Assembly (NCBI GenBank): GCA_963744275.1
Contig: CAVUSX010000029.1
Span: 372,001-436,000 of the forward strand
Reading direction: 5' to 3'
Origin: VAZQ01 sp963744275
GTDB lineage: Bacteria > Pseudomonadota > Alphaproteobacteria > Rhizobiales > Xanthobacteraceae
DNA: 64,000 nt
Positions 9,509 to 17,796 of this stretch are shown one piece after another. The notes below the pieces were generated by a model. The model did not search any database. It worked only from the letters and a program-made list of their open reading frames with translations, and was not told the DNA's origin. Within the stretch, counting starts at the first letter, position 1; each line of letters opens with the position of its first letter. A program made the translations under genes and the position numbers.

Positions 9509-10021
9509 ATGCGCACCACTGAGGAAGACATGGAATCGACCATTGCGCTGCCGGCCGTGCTGGATCTGGCGGCCGCCGAGACCCTCATGGCCACGCTGCG
9601 GCAGCGGCTGGCGGCGGGCAAGCCATGCCGTCTCGACGCATCGAACGTCGAGCAGCTGATGCTGCCGGGCATGCAGGTGATCCTGGCCGCCATCAGGTCG
9701 AGCGAAAAGGTGCAGGTGATGAATCCGTCGGCATCGTTCGACGGCGCCTTTGCGGACGCGGCGCTCTCCTACGTCCGCGGTGACGAAACGCAAATCGCTC
9801 AAGATGGCGCCGGCTCAAGAGCCGCCTCAGGAGCCCGACTCTCGAACAGGTTCAAGAGCCCGTGCTGGCTCAGAACGACGATCCGCAACCCGATCCCGAC
9901 GCGGCTTCCGTCGAGCCGCAGCTCGGCCAAGACATCGAGGCTCCGGTGGACGGTCCACGCGCGCCCAAGCGAATTCTCACCATCGATGATTCCAAGACCA
10001 TGCGCGACATGCTGCGGATGA
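9509..10021 (+). CDS. STAS-domain protein of the chemotaxis operon (C-terminal end uncertain)
   Basis: The first 100 codons read as a STAS domain (LPAVLDLAAAETLM, then a CRLDASNVEQLMLPGMQVILAAI helix with the position usually occupied by a phosphorylated Ser). Small STAS proteins are common in alphaproteobacterial che operons just before cheY and cheA; their exact role is unclear. The frame stays open to 10021, but beyond about 9800 it runs over the start of cheY and turns into Arg/Ser-rich shadow sequence, so the true end is probably near 9800 and hidden by an indel. ATG at 9509 has only a weak ribosome site (GAGAG). Confidence 0.6.
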   Translation: MRTTEEDMESTIALPAVLDLAAAETLMATLRQRLAAGKPCRLDASNVEQLMLPGMQVILAAIRSSEKVQVMNPSASFDGAFADAALSYVRGDETQIAQDGAGSRAASGARLSNRFKSPCWLRTTIRNPIPTRLPSSRSSAKTSRLRWTVHARPSEFSPSMIPRPCATCCG

Positions 10022-10326
10022 CGCTGGTCGATGCCGGCTATGTGGTGATTCAGGCCGTCGACGGCCAGGACGGCCTCGACGTGCTGCGCAAGGAGCGTTT
10101 CGATGTGGTGATCACCGACATCAACATGCCCAAGCTGGACGGCTACGGCGTGATCCGTCACTTGCGCGCGGATGCGAGCTACGATGATACGCCGATCCTG
10201 GTGCTGTCGACCGAGAACGATCAGAAGACCAAGGATATCGGACGCGATGCCGGTGCGACGGGGTGGCTGGTCAAGCCCTTCGATCCGGACCAATTGGTGG
10301 AAATTGTCAGGCAAGTTTCGCCTTAA
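9862..10326 (+). CDS. cheY: CheY-family response regulator with acidic N-terminal tail
   Basis: Single receiver domain: KRILTIDDSKTMRDMLRM with the acidic pair, phosphorylation Asp in VVITDINMPKLDGYG, Thr/Ser in LVLSTEN, Lys in LVKPFDP. It likely carries phosphate from CheA to the flagellar motor or acts as a sink. About 45 residues rich in Asp, Gln and Pro precede the domain, and reading backwards in another frame extends to an ATG at 9804 (MAPAQEPPQEPD), so the native start may be 9804 with one frame break near 9838. Two CheY genes flank cheA, the usual motor/sink pairing of this bacterial class. Confidence 0.85.
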   Translation: MLAQNDDPQPDPDAASVEPQLGQDIEAPVDGPRAPKRILTIDDSKTMRDMLRMTLVDAGYVVIQAVDGQDGLDVLRKERFDVVITDINMPKLDGYGVIRHLRADASYDDTPILVLSTENDQKTKDIGRDAGATGWLVKPFDPDQLVEIVRQVSP

Positions 10327-10356
10327 GCGGCGCGTGCCAATCGAGGGCTTGGGGTC

Positions 10357-12581
10357 ATGGCGAATTGGGATGATTTGAAGCAGACGTTCTTTGAGGAAAC
10401 CAAAGAAGGTCTCGAAGCGATCGACGCCGGCCTCACGGATATCCGTGACGGCAGCGAATCCGACGACACTGTGAACGCCGTCTTTCGCGCCATCCATTCG
10501 GCCAAGGGCGGCGCCGGGGTCTTCGGCTTCGAGGCGCTGGTCAGGTTCGCGCACGTGTTCGAGACGGTGCTCGATGCGGTCCGGCACGGCACCCTGATCG
10601 CCGGGTCCCGACCTTCTCGACGTGCTGTTCTCGGCGAGCGACGTGCTGGCGGACTTGGTCGCCATGGCGCGCTCCGGCGAGGAAGCGCCGGCCGGCTACG
10701 GCGACGAATGCCGGGCCGCGCTCGAAGCCCTGCTCGGACAAGACGAAGAAGGTGGCGCCGGCGATGCGCCGGCCGACGACTTCGACATTCCATTCGTCCC
10801 GGTGCGCGTCGAGTTCGACGAGCCGAGCGAGAGCGCGCCGAGCGCAGCTATTCGATCAGCTTTCGGCCGAACGCGGAATTTCTGCTGACCCAGGACCCGC
10901 TGTTCCTGCTGCAGCAGCTGCGCACGCTCGGCACGCTCGAGCTGATCGGCGCAGAGCGATGCGTTGCCGCCGCTCGCCGAGCTGTCGCCCGGCGTCTGCC
11001 ATATCGGCTGGACCGCGACGTTGCGCACCGCCTGGGGGCGTGAGGACGTCGAGCGGGTATTCGCCTTCGTGGCCGACAAGTGCGAGCTGCAGATCGTCGA
11101 TCTCGATCTGCCGGCCAGCGCCGCCGTCATGGCGGCCGATGGCGACGGCCGAGCCCGATTCGAGGTCGCGGACCTTGCAGCCCGCACCCGAGCGTCGCAG
11201 CCCGTACCCGTGCTGGAGCTCGCGCCCGCGCTCGTTCCCGATCCGGAGCCGATGGCCCCGGTCGTGGTCGCGGCCGTGGCCCCGCGGCCGGTGCCGGCCG
11301 CGATCGTCCCGCCGCCGAAGCCGCAGCCCCAAGGAGAGCCGCGGTGCGGTCGCGCCGTCCGGTGCCACCACCATCCGGGTCGAGCTCGAGAAGATCGACC
11401 GCGTCGTCAACATGGTCGGCGAGATCGTCATCGCGCAGGCCATGCTCGGCCAGGTCGTCCAGGACCTCCCGCCCGAGATCATGAGCCGGGTGGCGCAGAG
11501 GATCGAGGACGTCTTCCATCATACGCGCGAGCTGAAGAACAGCGTGATGTCCATGCGCGCCCAGCCGGTGAAGACCGTGTTCCAACGCATGACCCGCCTG
11601 GTGCGCGAGCTCGCCACCAAGACGGCGAAGAAGGTTCAGCTCGAGATGCAGGGCGAGAACACCGAGGTCGACAAGACCGTCATCGAGCGGCTGAGCGACC
11701 CGATCACCCACATCATCCGCAACTCGATCGATCACGGGATCGAATCGCCGGCGGTGCGGCTGGCGGCCGGCAAGAAGGAAGCCGGCACCATCCGGCTTTC
11801 GGCCGAGCAGCGCGGCGGACGCATCGTCATCGAGATCACCGACGACGGGGCCGGAATCAATTCCGAGCGGGTCCTGATGAAGGCGCGCGAAAAAGGCCTG
11901 GTCGCCGCCGACGCGGTCCTCAATGCGGACGAGATCAACAATCTGATCTTCCTTCCGGGCTTCTCGACCGCCGACGTCGTTTCCGATCTTTCCGGCCGTG
12001 GCGTCGGCATGGACGTGGTGCGACGAAACATCCAGGATCTGGGCGGACGCATTACCCTCAAGTCCGAGCCGGGCCGCGGCATGTCCATCGAGCTCGCCCT
12101 GCCGCTCACGCTCGCCGTCATGGACGGAATGATCGTGCGGGTCGCGCAAGAGACCTACGTGATGCCGATCTCGGCCATCGTGGAATGCATTCGTCCGGCA
12201 ACGACCGATATACGGCCGCTGGTCGGCACTTGCGGCGCTCTGCAAATTCGCGGAAGCATCGTCCCGCTCGTCTATCTCGGCGACGTGTTCGACGTGCCGG
12301 GCTTCGTGCAGGAGCCGGTCGAATGCACCGTCATCGTGATCGAGGGCAGCGACCGGGCCCGCCTCGGGCTCGTGGTGGACGAGCTTCTCGGTCATCAGCA
12401 GGTCGTGATCAAGTCCATCGAGGAGAACTACGGCAGCGTTCCGGGAATTGCCGCCGCCACCATTCTCGGCAATGGCCGCGTCGCTTTCATCGTCGATATC
12501 GAGAAGCTGCCGGAGCTGCTCGACAACGATAAGCAATATTCAAAGGCGGCCGCGCGCGCGAGCACGAAAACGGCAGCCTGA
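10357..12581 (+). CDS. cheA: Chemotaxis histidine kinase CheA (four frameshifts)
   Basis: Cytoplasmic sensor kinase that phosphorylates CheY and CheB under receptor control. About 741 residues when joined. Domains: HPt with the phosphorylated His in FRAIHSAKGGAG (about residue 48); a regulator-docking P2-like segment (SYSISFRPN to VADKCELQIVDLDL); an Ala/Pro linker; dimerisation and ATPase domains with IRVELEKIDRVVNMVGE, HIIRNSIDHGIE (N box), ITDDGAGIN (G1) and LSGRGVGMDVV (G2); and a CheW-like domain from GMIVRVAQETYVMPI to the end. The frame breaks near 10607, 10840, 10965 and 11342, all in the less conserved first half. Every piece matches CheA, so I treat it as one intact gene with sequence errors. 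Confidence 0.92.
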
Positions 12582-12647
12582 TTCGATCCAGAGCTCGGAA
12601 ATACCTCCGCCCGCGGGTCGAATGGATGAAGTTGAGGAGTACTGAAA

Positions 12648-13037
12648 ATGCCTGTCGCCGCCGCTCTCAAGGTTCTCGTCGTCGACGATCAGTCGAGCAT
12701 GCGTCAAGTGACGCGAATGGCGCTCGAAAAGATCGGTGTGCGTCTCATTCACGAGGCCGAGAATGGCCAGACCGCGCTCCAAAAGGCGGTCGCGCAGCCG
12801 CTCGATCTCATCATCTCCGATTTCAACATGCCGGAGATGGATGGGCTCGGATTGCTGCGGGCGGTGCGCGGGCATCCGGCGGTCCGCAAGCTCCCGTTCA
12901 TTCTCATCACCGGCCGCGGCGATCGCGAGCTGGTGGTCACCGCCGCCCAGGCCGGGGTCAACAACTACCTGGTCAAGCCCTTCACCGAAGCGATGCTTCG
13001 GCAGAAAATGGAAGAGGTGATGGGAAAGCTCTCCTAA
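12648..13037 (+). CDS. cheY: CheY response regulator
   Basis: 129-residue stand-alone receiver: LKVLVVDDQSSMRQ with acidic residues, phosphorylation Asp in LIISDFNMPEMDGLG, Thr in FILITGRGD and Lys in YLVKPFTEA. The protein has no output domain. ATG at 12648 is preceded by TTGAGGAG. It is placed right after cheA, as for the motor-binding CheY in related operons, and is followed by the CheZ-like gene, so it is the best candidate for the motor regulator. Confidence 0.95.
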   Translation: MPVAAALKVLVVDDQSSMRQVTRMALEKIGVRLIHEAENGQTALQKAVAQPLDLIISDFNMPEMDGLGLLRAVRGHPAVRKLPFILITGRGDRELVVTAAQAGVNNYLVKPFTEAMLRQKMEEVMGKLS

Positions 13038-13207
13038 AGGAGCTTTCACCTCGCCGGAAGCCGAGACGGGTCCGGCGCTGTTGCGGTGTCGCAATTTCGG
13101 ATGGTGAAACGGCCTTTGCCCGCGCACGGCGCGGGACGCGTCTTCCCCGGAAATGTCCAAGCCCGGCGGAGCTCGGGAAGGCTTGTTCGTGGCAAGGAGA
13201 ATGTATC

Positions 13208-13637
13208 GTGTTAGCTGATGGCGACGTTGATGCGGATCAGAAGAACAGCATCACGGGCTCGGACCTGCCGCTCCCCAAGGTTCTGGCGGCGCTGGCGAGC
13301 ATCCTGCGGGATTCGACCGGGCGTTTCGAGGAGACGAGCGACCGGATCACCCAGCTGGTGGTGGCGCGCGAGAGCGGGAGCGGGGTCGACATCATCGTGG
13401 CGCTGCAGGAATTCGACCGCTTGCGGCAGGATTTCGAGGCGATCGAAGGCATCCTGGCGGGATGCGCCCAGGTGATCGAGCGCTCCGGCGAGCGACGATG
13501 TGGGCCATCCGCTGCGCGCCGTGATCGCCGAGATACCCGTCGTCGACTTCAAGAACCGGCTCGCCCGACGCCTGGCGTGGGTATCGCAGGAGCCCGAAAG
13601 CACCGATGCCGCTTTCGTCGAGGAAGCGATCTACTAG
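13208..13637 (+). CDS. Small CheZ/CheT-like chemotaxis protein, putative CheY phosphatase (one frameshift)
   Basis: About 142 residues, no membrane segment, almost entirely helical in character. GTG start at 13208 follows AAGGAG. Residues 20-85 contain LPKVLAALASILRDSTGRF, then VALQEFDRLRQDFEAIEGIL. The DRLRQ sequence fits the DxxxQ catalytic motif of CheZ phosphatases (DLTGQ in Escherichia coli CheZ). A frame break near 13492 must be crossed; the restored tail is VVDFKNRLARRLAWVSQEP ending in FVEEAIY, an amphipathic segment that could serve as the CheY-binding end. Rhizobial che operons carry a similar small gene, cheT, described as CheZ-like. The function is inferred from the motif and position directly after cheY. 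Confidence 0.6.
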
Positions 13638-13781
13638 GGTAGCGCTTCGAGAGCCAAGGCGCCGCCGACACCGGTCGAGCTGCGAACGACATCCTCGCAG
13701 GCCGCGGTCGAGCTGACCCGGCAGGGAAAATTGCTCCGGGTGGGCGCCGACGCGTTCATCGCGCGCGTGCGGGCGGCGTGA
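13638..13781 (+). pseudogene. C-terminal remnant of a methyl-accepting chemotaxis protein
   Basis: In one frame the DNA reads AANDILA and, after a one-base shift, AAVELTRQGKLLRVGADAFIARVRAA followed by TGA at 13779-13781 (given here only as its key parts: ELTRQ, LLR, FIARVRAA). This is the typical end of many alphaproteobacterial receptors (ELSRQ, LR, FLxxVRAA). No receptor signalling domain precedes it, so it is a relic, perhaps left by a deletion at the edge of the che locus. Confidence 0.6.
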
Positions 13782-13786
13782 AGCCG

Positions 13787-14538
13787 CTATATCATTACCC
13801 GCCCGCCGGCGACGTCGAGGGTGGCGCCGGTGATCACGAGGCGGCATCAGACAGCAAGAAAAGCGTGGCCGCGGTCACATCGTTACCGTGCCCAGGCGCT
13901 TCAACGGAAAACCTTGCGCGATGGCTTGGCGGATCTCCAGGGGTTGCGCGGCAAGTCGATCGGTCACGATCGCCGAGGCGCGACGCATTGACCCGGACGC
14001 CTTGACGCGACTTCGAGCGCGGCCTGTGGGTAATGAGAGCAGGCCGGCCTTGGCGGCGGCATAGGGCGCGGAGGCGCCGCTGAGCTGACGGCCCGCCGCC
14101 GAGGCCATGGTAACGACCGCACCCCGGCCGCGTTCGCACATCGATGGCAGGAAGGTCTTGAGCGTGAGGAATGCGGAGGTGAGGTTGGCGTCGAGGGTTC
14201 GGCGCCAGGAGACCGCATCTTCATGCAAAAGGGGCCTCGGTGCGCCGTCGCCGCCCGCAAAGCCACCATCAGCTCGACTGGGCCGAATTCGCTTCGGCGT
14301 TCGCTGCAGCGCCTGACGGCGTTCTCGTCGGTGACGTCCGCCGGGGCGGCCTCGGCTTGGCCGCCGTTCGATCTGATTTCTTCGACGAGCCGTGCAAGCG
14401 CGACGTGATCGCGTCCGCACACCATCAGCTTCGCCCCTTGCGCCGCCAGTGCCCGGGCAATTCCCGCGCCGATGCCGCGCGATCCGCCAGTCACCAGCGC
14501 GACGCGGCGGGCAGGCCAGCCAGACAGGTGTCAAACAT
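13787..14538 (-). pseudogene. Short-chain dehydrogenase/reductase, broken by several frameshifts
   Basis: The pieces match an SDR of about 250 residues in the right order: VTGGSRGIGAGIARALA (NAD(P)-binding GxxxGxG), PADVTDENA, then LDANLTSAFLTLKTFLPSM, MASAAGRQ, the catalytic YxxxK as PYAAAKAGLL, and a C-terminal LFLLSDAAS followed by ITGATLDVAGG after a missing base. At least four frame changes are needed. The start ATG (14536-14538) overlaps the stop of the upstream membrane-protein gene (ATGTTTGA), so the two form an operon. With this many breaks it may be a true pseudogene, though error-rich sequence is equally possible. The substrate cannot be told. Confidence 0.7.
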
Positions 14539-14931
14539 AACGCGCGGATGCCATGCAGATTACCGTGACCGCCAACAGAGCGGCCGCAATGCGCTGATTC
14601 ACGGTGACCGATTCGGGCACTGGCGAGCTGACGGCATTCGCATGAGCCAACTTCATGCGCGCTGCCGAGGTCCCTTGGATACCCGCTGCGATGATGGCGC
14701 AGCAGGCCCCCGAAGCGAGTATCCACCCTGCGGCTGAAAGGAATGGGCATGCATGAAGACTCCAGAGGATCGCGCCGCTGAGCACGGTGAAAGCGGCCGC
14801 GCCCAATTGCGGGCGGGCTGAGCTGCTCGGCCCCCGCGCCTGCCGATGCGCGCAAGGACAAATGTCGATCCTGCCCAGAAGATTGCGGAAAGGACGTGCA
14901 CCGCAACCGTAAACATCAATATGGTTTGCAT
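14531..14931 (-). CDS. Small integral membrane protein (frameshifted)
   Basis: About 130 residues with four likely membrane helices: MFTVAVHVLSAIFWAGSTFV at the start, then AAAFTVLSGAILW, AGWILASGACCAIIAAGI, and IAAALLAVTVICMASA at the end. The helix with HVLSAIFWAG resembles the copper-resistance D / DUF2269 type of heme-free membrane proteins, but the match is loose. At least one frame break near 14830 splits the first helix from the rest. It is transcribed away from the TetR gene with the palindromic operator 19 bases upstream of its start, so it is the likely target of that repressor together with the SDR. Confidence 0.6.
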
Positions 14932-14949
14932 AACGATCCGGCCCCATGA

Positions 14950-14980
14950 ATATTGGATATACAGTATGTATATCCAATAT
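14950..14980. promoter_or_regulatory. Perfect 13-bp inverted repeat, probable TetR operator
   Basis: Arms ATATTGGATATAC (14950-14962) and GTATATCCAATAT (14968-14980) are exact complements with a 5-base spacer. It lies between the divergent membrane-protein/SDR operon and the TetR gene and overlaps the probable tetR start codon at 14966. It is far richer in A+T than its surroundings. This is the classical layout for a repressor that controls itself and its neighbour. Confidence 0.85.
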
Positions 14981-15621
14981 AGGAAAGTCAACCTCGATGA
15001 GTCCACGTCGCTACTGCAGCCGGCTCGAGCCGCGTCCAGCGGGCAGACGCGCGAGCAAATCGTGGCCGCGGCGGCCGCGCTCCTGCGCACTCCGGAAGGG
15101 ATTCGCGGCTTTTCGCTGGAGGCGGTCGGCAAGGCTGCCAAAGTGACGCGGCTGACGGTCTACAATCAGTTCGGCTCGCGTCGCGCCTGCTCGAGGCGGT
15201 ATTCGACGATCGGGCGGAGCGCGGCGGTCTGCACCGGGTGTCCGAGGCCATGGCGGCGGCCGATCCAGCTATCGGATTGCAGAAGCTGATCGATATATTC
15301 TGTGAGTTCTGGAGCTCCGATCGCGATGCGCTGGCGCGTCTTCACGGAGGCGGAATAAATGACGCGGAGCTCGAGGAAAGCATCCGCGCGCGCAACGAGC
15401 GCCGCCGTCGCGCCCTATCGGTCCTGGTCGATCGCATGGCGGAACGCAAAGCGGTTCGCGCCGAAGCGCGCCGCGACCTCATCGACACTTTATTCGCATT
15501 GACGAGCTTTCACTTTTTCGCCGAGCTGGCGGCCGGAAGGCGATCGCCCGATGCGGCCGGACTGCTGGTTCAATCGATGGCGGCTGATGCGGTTCGGCGC
15601 GCATCGACGAGAGCGACTTGA
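14966..15621 (+). CDS. TetR/AcrR-family transcriptional repressor (one frameshift)
   Basis: About 217 residues. The N-terminal helix-turn-helix reads TREQIVAAAAALL, then GFSLEAVGKAAKVTRLTVYNQFGSR, which is the standard TetR DNA-binding pattern. A one-base break near 15183 shifts the frame; the effector-binding part continues as LLEAVFDDRAERGG to SMAADAVRRAS, ending 15621. The only in-frame ATG (14966) lies inside the palindrome, so either translation starts there without a good ribosome site or a non-ATG start is used. The ligand is unknown. It is divergent from the membrane-protein/SDR pair it probably represses. Confidence 0.82.
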
Positions 15622-15684
15622 TTGCCGTCATGTCCGCCGGCGCAGGACATGCGCAGCGAACCTTTCTCGTCGGCGAGTGACACC

Positions 15685-16743
15685 TTACCGCGAGCGGAAC
15701 AGCTCGTTGAAGGTCGCTTGCATCTTCTTCTGTTGCTCGGCCGATGAGATCGTGACGATGACCTTCTTCTGCTGCAACGCGGCGATCACGCCCGGCGGGT
15801 TGGTCTCGACGTCGGTTCGCGTCGGCAGGCGCCCCCGCTTGGTCAGGAACTGCTCGGCCTCGCGGCTCAGCATGAAGTTGGCGGCCAGTTGCGCCGCCTT
15901 CGGATGCGGCGCCTGGCTGCTCACCCCGACCGAGCCGAACGCCAGCCCGACCGGATCGAGCGCCCAAAAATCGGTCGGTGCGCCCGACAAGAGCACGTTG
16001 ATAGTCAGCCCGGTATAGTTGTTGAGGGCGACCAAGTACTCGCCGGCCCCGACCGAGCGCGCCACCACCAGATGGCCGTCGACCACCACCGGCTTCAAGG
16101 TCGCGACGATGTCCTGGACCAGCTTGCGGCCGCGCTCCTCGCCGTAAAAGGCGAATATCCCGCTCAGCCATTCGGAATCGGTGGCGTCGATCGCGATCTT
16201 GCCCGCCCATTCCTTGTGATCGAGGAATTCCTCGTAGCTCTTCGGCAGGTCCGCCTTCTTGACCAAATTGGTGTTGTAGGCGGGCGAATTGTAGTTGCCG
16301 TAGACGCCGTACCAGCGGCGGTTGGGCGCGCGCGCCTGCGGGATCAGGTTCTTGGCTTCCGGCGGATCGAATTGCAGCAGGACATCGTCGGGAAGCCGAT
16401 AGACCGGCGTGGTGGCCACCAGGTCCCAGCTGCGCTGGCGCGCCCGATACTCGATGGCGATGCGGGCCAATATATTGGCATCCGACGAGCGCACGTAATT
16501 CACCTTGATGCCGCTGGCGTCCTGGAACAGCTGCCAGAACGGCAACGCCTCCTCTTCATTCATCGAGCCGTAGACGATGAGCTCGCCTTCCGCCTTGGCG
16601 GCGGGCAGGAGGTCGGGAACCATCCAGGACGGCTGCGATGCCGGCTGCGATTGCGCAGCGGCGGGGCGGGTGAAATCCAGCATGCCGCAGAGCAGCAGGC
16701 CGGCTACGATCGCTCGGGTCACCGGTTTCAAATGGCGCAGCAC
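15685..16743 (-). CDS. ABC transporter substrate-binding protein, Fe(III)/polyamine-like family
   Basis: 352-residue periplasmic binding protein. A signal peptide spans about residues 1-30 (AIVAGLLLCGMLDF, cleavage near AAAQS). The mature part begins with AEGELIVYGSMNEEEALPF, the usual opening of iron-type (AfuA/FbpA) solute binders, followed by ANFMLSREAEQFL near the C-terminus. Many proteins of this family in soil alphaproteobacteria bind organic acids or phosphonates rather than iron. No permease or ATPase is adjacent, so it must work with a transporter coded elsewhere, possibly with the permease at 23980. It resembles the binding protein at 22821. Confidence 0.85.
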   Translation of the reverse strand: MLRHLKPVTRAIVAGLLLCGMLDFTRPAAAQSQPASQPSWMVPDLLPAAKAEGELIVYGSMNEEEALPFWQLFQDASGIKVNYVRSSDANILARIAIEYRARQRSWDLVATTPVYRLPDDVLLQFDPPEAKNLIPQARAPNRRWYGVYGNYNSPAYNTNLVKKADLPKSYEEFLDHKEWAGKIAIDATDSEWLSGIFAFYGEERGRKLVQDIVATLKPVVVDGHLVVARSVGAGEYLVALNNYTGLTINVLLSGAPTDFWALDPVGLAFGSVGVSSQAPHPKAAQLAANFMLSREAEQFLTKRGRLPTRTDVETNPPGVIAALQQKKVIVTISSAEQQKKMQATFNELFRSR

Positions 16744-16850
16744 CGCAACCTCCCGTTTTTCGGTTCCGTCGGCGGACCGCCGGAGATTAGAGCATTTTCA
16801 GGAAAAGTGGACGCCGGTTTTCCGTCCGAAAATGCGACAATGCAAGAATG

Positions 16851-16892
16851 CTAGAGCGGTTTCTTTTTCCGGTTAATGTGAAACCGCTCTAG
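16851..16892. terminator. Perfect 13-bp hairpin, terminator or repeat unit
   Basis: CTAGAGCGGTTTC (16851-16863) and GAAACCGCTCTAG (16880-16892) pair perfectly around a 16-base loop containing a T5 run. It lies 25 bases past the stop of the minus-strand racemase gene and before the next minus-strand gene, so it can end that transcript. The flanking 50 bases (GCATTTTCAGGAAAAGTGG) have the look of a dispersed intergenic repeat of Hyphomicrobiales. Confidence 0.65.
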
Positions 16893-16917
16893 TGGATGTG
16901 AAAGCGGCTGGCGAGGT

Positions 16918-17634
16918 TCACACGTTGGGCCGGGCACTCGATTTGGGCCAGCGCTTGCGGCTGTGCTTGAGGCCGAGGCCCGCCATCAGGGCGGCCATCC
17001 GGATCGGGGCTCCGATGCCCTCCACCACCGGCACCCCCAGCTCCTGGCTCAGCCAGTCGGGCTTGAGATGGACCGGGCATTGGGTGATGCCGTGCACCAC
17101 GATGACGTCGGCGCCGTCCTCGTCGATCAGCGAGCGCGCGGCCGCGATGAAGTTCCTGATCATGACGTCCTTGTTGGCGCCGATATCCTTCAGCTTGAAT
17201 CCGGACGCGCGGCGGCCGGCGATCCACGGCTCCATGCCGAAATACCGGGTCTGCGTGATCTGCCGCGGAATGACCAACTCGTGATAGCAGATGATCCCGA
17301 AGCGCTCGCCGAGCTGAGCCGCGATATGGAACATGGCCTCGCAGGGGCCGATGATCGGGATGTCGACCAGCGAGCGGCCGCCGTCGACCCCGAGATCGAG
17401 CGTGCCGAGCGGCACCGCCGCGTCGTAGCCCTCGCGTTCGGCTTGCAGGTAACCGGCGTGATAATAGGGGGCGACCAGCTGGATTTCGGCCGGCCCCAGC
17501 CCTCCGAACGGCGCCGGCGCGACCGAGATGATGCCGACCTCCACCTCGGCCGACGAGAAGCTCTTCGCCACCCGCTCGCGGAGCGCCCGCTCCTCGCTCG
17601 GATAGTCGCCGACGATGAATGCGACGCGGATCAT
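16918..17634 (-). CDS. Asp/Glu/hydantoin racemase-family protein
   Basis: 238 residues, no signal peptide. The two-Cys racemase layout is visible: a Cys in IIGPCEAMF (about residue 97) and a second in VVHGITQCPVHL (about residue 187). Family members racemise amino acids or hydantoins or, in other branches, isomerise maleate or decarboxylate aryl malonates. ATG at 17634 on the minus strand. It is divergent from the enolase-superfamily gene at 17797, with about 160 bases between them that must hold both promoters. Its substrate is not predictable from sequence. Confidence 0.8.
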   Translation of the reverse strand: MIRVAFIVGDYPSEERALRERVAKSFSSAEVEVGIISVAPAPFGGLGPAEIQLVAPYYHAGYLQAEREGYDAAVPLGTLDLGVDGGRSLVDIPIIGPCEAMFHIAAQLGERFGIICYHELVIPRQITQTRYFGMEPWIAGRRASGFKLKDIGANKDVMIRNFIAAARSLIDEDGADVIVVHGITQCPVHLKPDWLSQELGVPVVEGIGAPIRMAALMAGLGLKHSRKRWPKSSARPNV

Positions 17635-17796
17635 GCCGTGGTCCTCCCCTTGTGCGCGTTGGCCGCGACCCTATCACCGCCGCGGCGGCCCGGCGAGACG
17701 AGCGCCGGCCGGGGTAGACTTTCGGGCGCTGCGAAGTTTCGCTACAACGACCGGACCGCGCGCGAGAGCAAGAACGGCGGACCGGGAGGAGGCTCG

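Noticed and set aside
474..12581. Programmed frameshifting in the chemotaxis genes
   Set aside because: Breaks occur in both directions, at many unrelated sites, without slippery heptamers or conserved position, and equal breaks occur in unrelated genes of the window.
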